This document shows, piece after piece, positions 58,788 through 64,000 of a stretch of 64,000 nucleotides of DNA. The position numbers were made by a program, and so were the translations under genes. Below the pieces are notes generated by a model that worked only from the letters and a program-made list of their open reading frames with translations, ran no database searches and had not been told where the DNA came from. Origin of the DNA: Prionailurus bengalensis (Eukaryota; Chordata; Mammalia; Carnivora; Felidae); contig NC_057361.1 in assembly GCF_016509475.1 (NCBI RefSeq), forward strand, positions 67,683,445-67,747,444, read 5' to 3'. The number at the start of each line of letters is the position of its first letter. Position 1 is the first letter of the stretch.

Positions 58788-60004
58788 TATAGTATAATTT
58801 CTGGATCAAATTTTTTCACATTTTGATTTCTGATATAAAATGTCATATCGATATCCAGAAATGCTTTATCAATTATCATGTGAATTGTTGGTGTCCATTT
58901 AACTGCACTTAGTCATTTATGTAATCTAATTACATACAAGTTAAACCTTTCTCATTATCAGATGAAAACCTCTTTTTTTTTTCCACCAGTAAAAAAAATT
59001 TTGAAGTATAACTGAATAGCTTTTTTAGGAAGGATGTCCTTAATATAGGTTTTGAAGTCGGATATATCTAGATTCAAATCTTGGCTGTGTCATTTGCTTA
59101 CCAGTATTTGGAGTGAAATTTAAAAAAATTCTTTGGTCTACAATGCCTTATTCCACAAAGAGAGAGGTTCTAATGCATTTTTATAGGGTATCAATAAGTA
59201 CTATTATCATGTTTGTAAAATTATTAGAGGTATATATTGAATATATTAAGTTCTCAATCCATAAATACTATTGTTGCATTCAGTATTCTAAAATCATATC
59301 AGTGCAGGTCCTCTAGTCTCCCCTTTCACAAATTGATATTGGTTCAGTGAACTATTGGTGGTCAAGATGAACAGTTATACTTTACTGAAAATGGTAAATG
59401 CCAGCATATTATGCCAATATGATTTAACAATTTTATTTTTTGTTACCTAGATACTTATATTTACCAACTAAATAGCTAATGTTTGGATTAATTGACATAT
59501 GAGGAAATCATCACAGAGATAGCTCCTTATATAGGAAACTTAGTTATTTGTAAATATGAGATTAACTTTTGACGTTTAAATTCTGAAGTCTCCTCCCTTG
59601 GGTTTTATAACTTATTCATGGTTCATAAAGATGAAACCAATACTGGCAATACTTTCAACATAGTGATGAGAAAATATACATCAACTATCATTTAGTTTTA
59701 TTAATATGAATATTACTTTTATACACATACACATGTATACTTTTATATACACAAAATATCATTTCTAGAGCTCCTGATACAGAGCAATTATACTTTAATC
59801 TAAAAAACATTATCTACAAATAATTTCTGGGTTATTGTTACATCCTTAAAATAAACAATGGGTATTGGTTATTATAAAATAAGTCATATATAATCTGAAT
59901 GATGGATCAAAATGCTACAGATTTAAAAAGCCATCAAGCATTTATACTAACTATACTTGTAGAATGATTGATTTTATATTTTGTCATTAGTTAAACAAAA
60001 CTTT
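58788..60004. other. AT-rich DNA, mostly unassigned, with one MIR
   Basis: Apart from the MIR at 59048-59215 I see nothing I can name. The part up to about 58980 may still be very old L1. No convincing gene. Confidence 0.5.
59048..59215 (+). mobile_element. MIR (ancient tRNA-derived SINE), plus strand
   Basis: Reads ttttgaagtcggatatatct, then agattcaaatcttggctgtg (the MIR B-box and following core), tcatttgcttaccag, and ends with a diverged tatagggt...aataagtactattatc. This matches the mammal-wide MIR from the head into the conserved core, with typical heavy divergence. Confidence 0.72.
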
Positions 60005-60227
60005 TTTTTTTTTTAATTTTTTTTTCAACGTTTATTTATTTTTGGGACAGAGAGAGACACAGCATGAATGGGGGAGGGTCAGAGAGAGAGGGAGACACAG
60101 AATCGGAAACAGGCTCCAGGCTCTGAGCCATCAGCCCAGAGCCTGACGCGGGGCTCGAACTCACGGACGGCGAGATCGTGACCTGGCTGAAGTCGGATGC
60201 TTAACCGACTGCGCCACCCAGGCGCCC
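60005..60227 (-). mobile_element. Young CAN SINE, near consensus, 11-bp target-site duplication
   Basis: Minus-strand SINE, complete, with a long T tail interrupted by AA and a head ending gcgccacccaggcgccc. Many intact CpGs. Duplication AACAAAACTTT at 59994-60004 and 60228-60238. It shares diagnostic differences with the SINE at 46939-47155. Confidence 0.97.
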
Positions 60228-60458
60228 AACAAAACTTTATTCAAGACTTTTTACTTGCCAAAAACTGCTGGTTACTAAGGGTAATACAACGTAAAAACAT
60301 AAACAGTTATTTTTTGTATGAAACTTATAGTTCACTTAAGAAAACAAGACATGTAAAAATGGAGCAATTAGAGCTGTCAGATTTGAATTACAATTATTTA
60401 TTATGTGCTGTTGTGGTAAGAAACCAATGTGTCATAGGAGATTATAAAAAGTGTTAGT
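60228..60458. other. Unassigned AT-rich DNA
   Basis: No feature seen between the SINE and the L1 at 60459. Confidence 0.5.
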
Positions 60459-61964
60459 GCAGTTCTCTTTGTTTACTGGGTCTCTGTCTGGTTTAGGAAT
60501 CGAAGTAATGCTGGCTTCATAGAATGAGTCTGGAAGTTTACCTTCCCTTTCTATTTTTTGGAATAGCTTGAGAAGGATAGGTATTATTTCTGCTTTAAAT
60601 GTATGGTAGAATTCCCCCGGGAAGCCATCTGTTCCTGGACTCTTATTTGTTAGGAGATTTTTGATCACTGATTAAATTTCTTCATTGATTATGGGTCTGT
60701 TCAAGCTTTCTATTTCTTCCTGTTTGAGTTTTGGAAGTGTGCAGGTTGTTTAACATAGTGTTGGAAGTTCTAGCATCAGCAATCAGACAACAAAAGGAAA
60801 TCAAAGCCATCAAATTTGGCAAAGATGAAGTTAAGCTTTCACTTTTTGCAGATGACATTATATTATACAGGGAAAACCCGATAGGCACCACCAAAAGTCT
60901 GCTAGAACTGATACATGAATTCAGCAAAGTCACAGGATATAAAATCAATGTACAGAAATCAGTTGCATTCTTATAGACTAATAATGAAGCAACAGAAAGA
61001 CAAATAAAGAAACTGATCCCATTCACAATTGCACCAAGAAGCATAAAATACCTAGGAATAACTAACCAAAAATGTGAAAGATCTGTATGCTGAAAACTAT
61101 AGAAAGCTTATGAAGGAAATTGAAGAAGATATAAAGAAATGGGAAAACATTCCATGTTCATGGATTGGAAGAATAAATATTGTCAAAATGTCACTACTAC
61201 CCAAAGCTATGTCCACATTCAATGCAATCCCAATCAAAATTGCACCAGCATTCTTCTTGAAGCTACAACAAGCAATCCTAAAATTTGTAGGAACCACAAA
61301 AGACCCCAAATAGTCAAAGTAATTTTGAAGAAGACCAAAGCAGGAGGCATCAGAATCCCAGACTTTAGCCTCTACTACAAAGCTGTCATCATCAAGACAG
61401 CATGGTATTGGCACAAAAACAGACACATAGACCAATGGAAAGAATAGAAACCCCAGAACTAGACCCACAGAAGTATGGCCAACTAATCTTTGACAAAGCA
61501 GGAAAGAATATCCAATGGAAAAAAGACAGTCTCTTTAACAAATGGTGCTGGCAGAACTGGACAGCAACATGCAGAAGGATGAAACTAGACCACTTTCTTA
61601 CACCATTCACAAAAACAAACTCAAAATAAAGGACCTGAATGTGAGACAGGAAACCATCAAAACCCTAGAGGAGAAAACAGGGAAAAACCTCTCTGACCTC
61701 AGCCGCAGCAATTTCTTACTTGACACACCTCCAAAGGCAAGGGAATTAAAAGCAGAAATGAACTATTGGGACTTCATGAAGATAAAAAGCTTCTGCACTG
61801 CAAAGGAGACAACAAAACTAAAAGGCAACCAACGGAATGGGAAAAGATATTTGCAAATGACATATCAGACAAAGGGCTAGTATCCAAAATCTATAAAGAA
61901 CTCATCAAACTCCACACCCGAAAAACAAATAATCCCGTGGAGAAATGGGAAGAAAACATGAATA
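60459..61964 (+). mobile_element. L1 ORF2 fragment with 5' inversion and no 3' end
   Basis: 60459-60744 is minus-strand ORF2 (the segment just before the RT fingers, GTDGFPGEFYHTFKAEIIPI). 60745-61964 is plus-strand ORF2 (FADDIILYRENP motif at 60847-60880, then the region to KWEENMN). Relative to a full copy, about 420 bp between the two halves is missing, and the last 800 or so bases (ORF2 end and 3'UTR) are absent. No A tail and no readable target-site duplication. It is relatively little diverged from the younger plus-strand copies. Confidence 0.85.
60731..61960 (+). pseudogene. L1 ORF2 RT and C-terminal fragment
   Basis: FADDIILYRENPIGTTKSLLELIHEFSK and KINVQKSVAFL, then a stop at 60974-60976 (TAG). 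Further pieces continue to GKNLSDLSRSNFLLDTPPKARE and KGLVSKIYKELIKLHTRKTN. The RT active-site FADD is intact, but the frame is broken. Confidence 0.85.
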
Positions 61965-62027
61965 ATTGTTTTGAATGTAATAGCCACTTGCTAAAGATCC
62001 TTGGGGGAAAAAATTACCTAAAGGGAG

Positions 62028-62360
62028 TGCTATGGACTGAATTTTTTTGTCTCCTGAAATATCATATGCTGTAAACATAATTCCTAATGCAACAGTGTTT
62101 GACAGTGGGACGTTTGAGAGGTAGTTATTTATGAGAATGGAGGCGCTAAGAATAGGATTAGTGCCCTTATGAAAGAGGCTGCAGAGAAAGATATCTTACC
62201 TCTTCTGCCACGTGACAAGACAGTAAAAAGACATCTATGAGCCAGAAAGTGGGCTTTCCTCAGACATCAAATCTGCTGGCACCTTAATCTGGGACTTCCC
62301 AGCCTCCAGAACTGTGAGAATAAATTTCTGTTGTTTATAAACTACCCATACTTTGAAATT
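62028..62360 (+). mobile_element. Old LTR-like solo element (possibly MaLR type)
   Basis: Begins tgctatggactgaatt. The middle reads aggattagtgcccttatgaa, and the end reads cccagcctccagaactgtgag then aataaatttctgttgtttataa. This resembles the ends and the AATAAA region of mammalian MaLR LTRs (MLT1/MST) as I remember them. The 3' end is degraded and no internal retroviral sequence is present. The family name needs a search. Confidence 0.55.
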
Positions 62361-64000
62361 TTTTTTATAGAAGACTGAAAAGATTAAGACAGAGAGATTT
62401 TTTTAAGAAAATTATTCTAGCAATTAAAATTACATTTCAGAGAGCCATGCCATACATTAGATTCAATCCTATAATATTTGGTATTCTAACAATACCACAA
62501 ATATTAATTATCTATTTTAAATTTTGGCAGAGATGGCACCTGAATTTGATGCTATATATTTCAGATATTTCAGGAAGATTAAGTGAGTGAAATTACTTAG
62601 GCATTATGAGTTTTCTCTAGAATATTATTCCTGTCACACAATAGATGTATTCAGCTACAGATTTTTATTAAATATTCTCTTGTAATATAAGTGGAGTCAT
62701 ACATTTTCATTTTACTATCATAAAGGAACACTTATTCCATTCATATAAGAATGTAAATTATGAAAATACAAGAATGAATTTAATAGAATAGATGATTCAT
62801 AGGAATATTTTACATTTTGTGAACATCTGAAAAACTGCAATCCAACCTGTGGCAGAAGAATAACTCTCTAAACCATCATCGTAAGCAGGAGGTCTGAACC
62901 CTGTAACTTTATTATATGCATGAACTCTTTCTGGAATAAACAACTGTACAGGATTATGTACACTGCTATGTAAGACAGATATTGATTTTCTTACCACCCA
63001 CTGGAAATTAAAAGTCAGCTTAATGCTTGTATACAGATAACTGCTTGTATGCTTGTGGAATTAGTCTGCTCAGGGAGAAAAAAAATAGTAAATAAATAAG
63101 ACGTAAGTGCTGCAGTACTTTGGTTACCATTTTTTTAAATTACCATATGGACTGAGTATGAAATAAATATAGTTGCAGTAGCATTTTATGTGTGGGGGTA
63201 GTGGTAAGATAAGCTATAGCTCCAGAACTTTCTAAACAGAATCAAATAAAATATTTGACATGGGAAGTTTTGCATTGTTAACATTGTCAAAACTACATTC
63301 TAAAGGCAAAACCAGAAACCATGGCATGTAGTACAAACTAGATTTGCTAATTCCTAGAAAGCTGGCTCAGAATTAGTTCATTACCCTCTTCCTATTCCTT
63401 TCCACATTACCAGTAACAAATTTTTCTCCTGGGGGCAAAAGGACTAAATCACAATTTGTGCCATTCTATGGCTGAGTTCCAAATGATTTAGGCACATGAC
63501 AGCAGGTGTGGTGACAAGGACTGTCTTTTGCAAAATTGGGTGTCACTTCTTTGCAAGACAGTTCACTACACTACATGTGGGAATAATCAAAGGTAGACAA
63601 AGAAGCTACAGACCTCAAGGGGACACAGTAATAAGAATTAGGTCAAACTAGAATCTTTGCCAAAACCTTGGTTTTAAAAAATGGCAATATTAAAAATTAT
63701 TCCTTTAAAAGAGTAAGTTAGGGGTTGAGAAAACAGGTGGATGAACTCCAGTTTTTGTTACAAAAAATCACGATGGAATACCTGGAAATAATTACAAGTG
63801 TGCTTTTGTGCCAGAGGAGTAGACTTGGGATTGTTTCATCTTCCATTCATATTTTGTTAAGTATCTTATAAACAAATGTGATTGCATGTTTAGAGGATGT
63901 TGAAATAATTTATTGATTATTAAATAGTTGATTAGTGGTTTTGCATGTCAGTCAGCAATTAACAAAATATTAAGAACTCAAATCACTGGAATGATGGCAA
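62361..64000. other. AT-rich DNA without assigned features
   Basis: No gene, SINE or L1 could be identified. The open frame at 62797-62997 (minus) has no recognised content. Possibly unique intergenic sequence. Confidence 0.5.

Noticed and set aside
62797..62997. 66-codon minus-strand frame near the right end
   Set aside because: No similarity I can recognise. It is short and in AT-rich DNA, so chance is the simplest explanation.

Overview
This is a mammalian nuclear genomic window from a carnivore, very probably a cat-family (felid) species. The main evidence is a set of about fourteen tRNA-Lys-derived CAN SINEs (SINEC type) whose head (cctgggtggctcagtcggtt), B-box region (gagttcgagcccc) and CT-rich tail with AATAAATAAACATT match the feliform form I know. 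The rest is carnivore LINE-1 (L1) of several ages. I see no host protein-coding exon, no functional tRNA or rRNA gene, and nothing prokaryotic. Every long open frame I could assign is a broken piece of L1 ORF1 or ORF2, or a chance frame in an L1 UTR.

Layout. 1-13316: a 3' part of a SINE, then an old minus-strand L1 running back to its own 5' end at about 13316. It is interrupted by SINEs and by a younger full-length plus-strand L1 (3423-9362) that landed inside a SINE tail. 13317-17040: AT-rich DNA with very old L1M-type 3' sequence and a (TG)n tract. 17040-29250: ancient minus-strand L1, split by a full-length minus-strand L1 (18482-24855), a SINE and three short L1 pieces, one with a twin-priming inversion. 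29252-36446: another minus-strand L1 with its 3' third missing. It carries a short L1 insertion and a 1.84-kb insertion with a 19-bp target-site duplication that looks like an L1 3' transduction. 36447-39810: old minus-strand L1 ORF2. 39811-45727: second younger full-length plus-strand L1. 45728-56108: two older plus-strand L1s with nested pieces and SINEs. 56109-58787: ancient minus-strand L1 with three SINEs. 58788-64000: mostly unassigned AT-rich DNA with a MIR, a young SINE, an inverted and 3'-truncated L1, and an old LTR-like solo element.

How the parts relate: this is a stratigraphic record of retrotransposition rather than a gene neighbourhood. L1 ORF2p (endonuclease and reverse transcriptase) made both the L1 and SINE copies. 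Target-site duplications can be read directly for many of them and order the insertions in time. The only GC- and CpG-rich stretches are the two 5'UTR promoters of the younger plus-strand L1s. No previously undescribed biological system is visible. The most informative items are the candidate 3' transduction, the SINE split by an L1, several non-canonical L1 junctions, and two SINEs that share young-subfamily markers.
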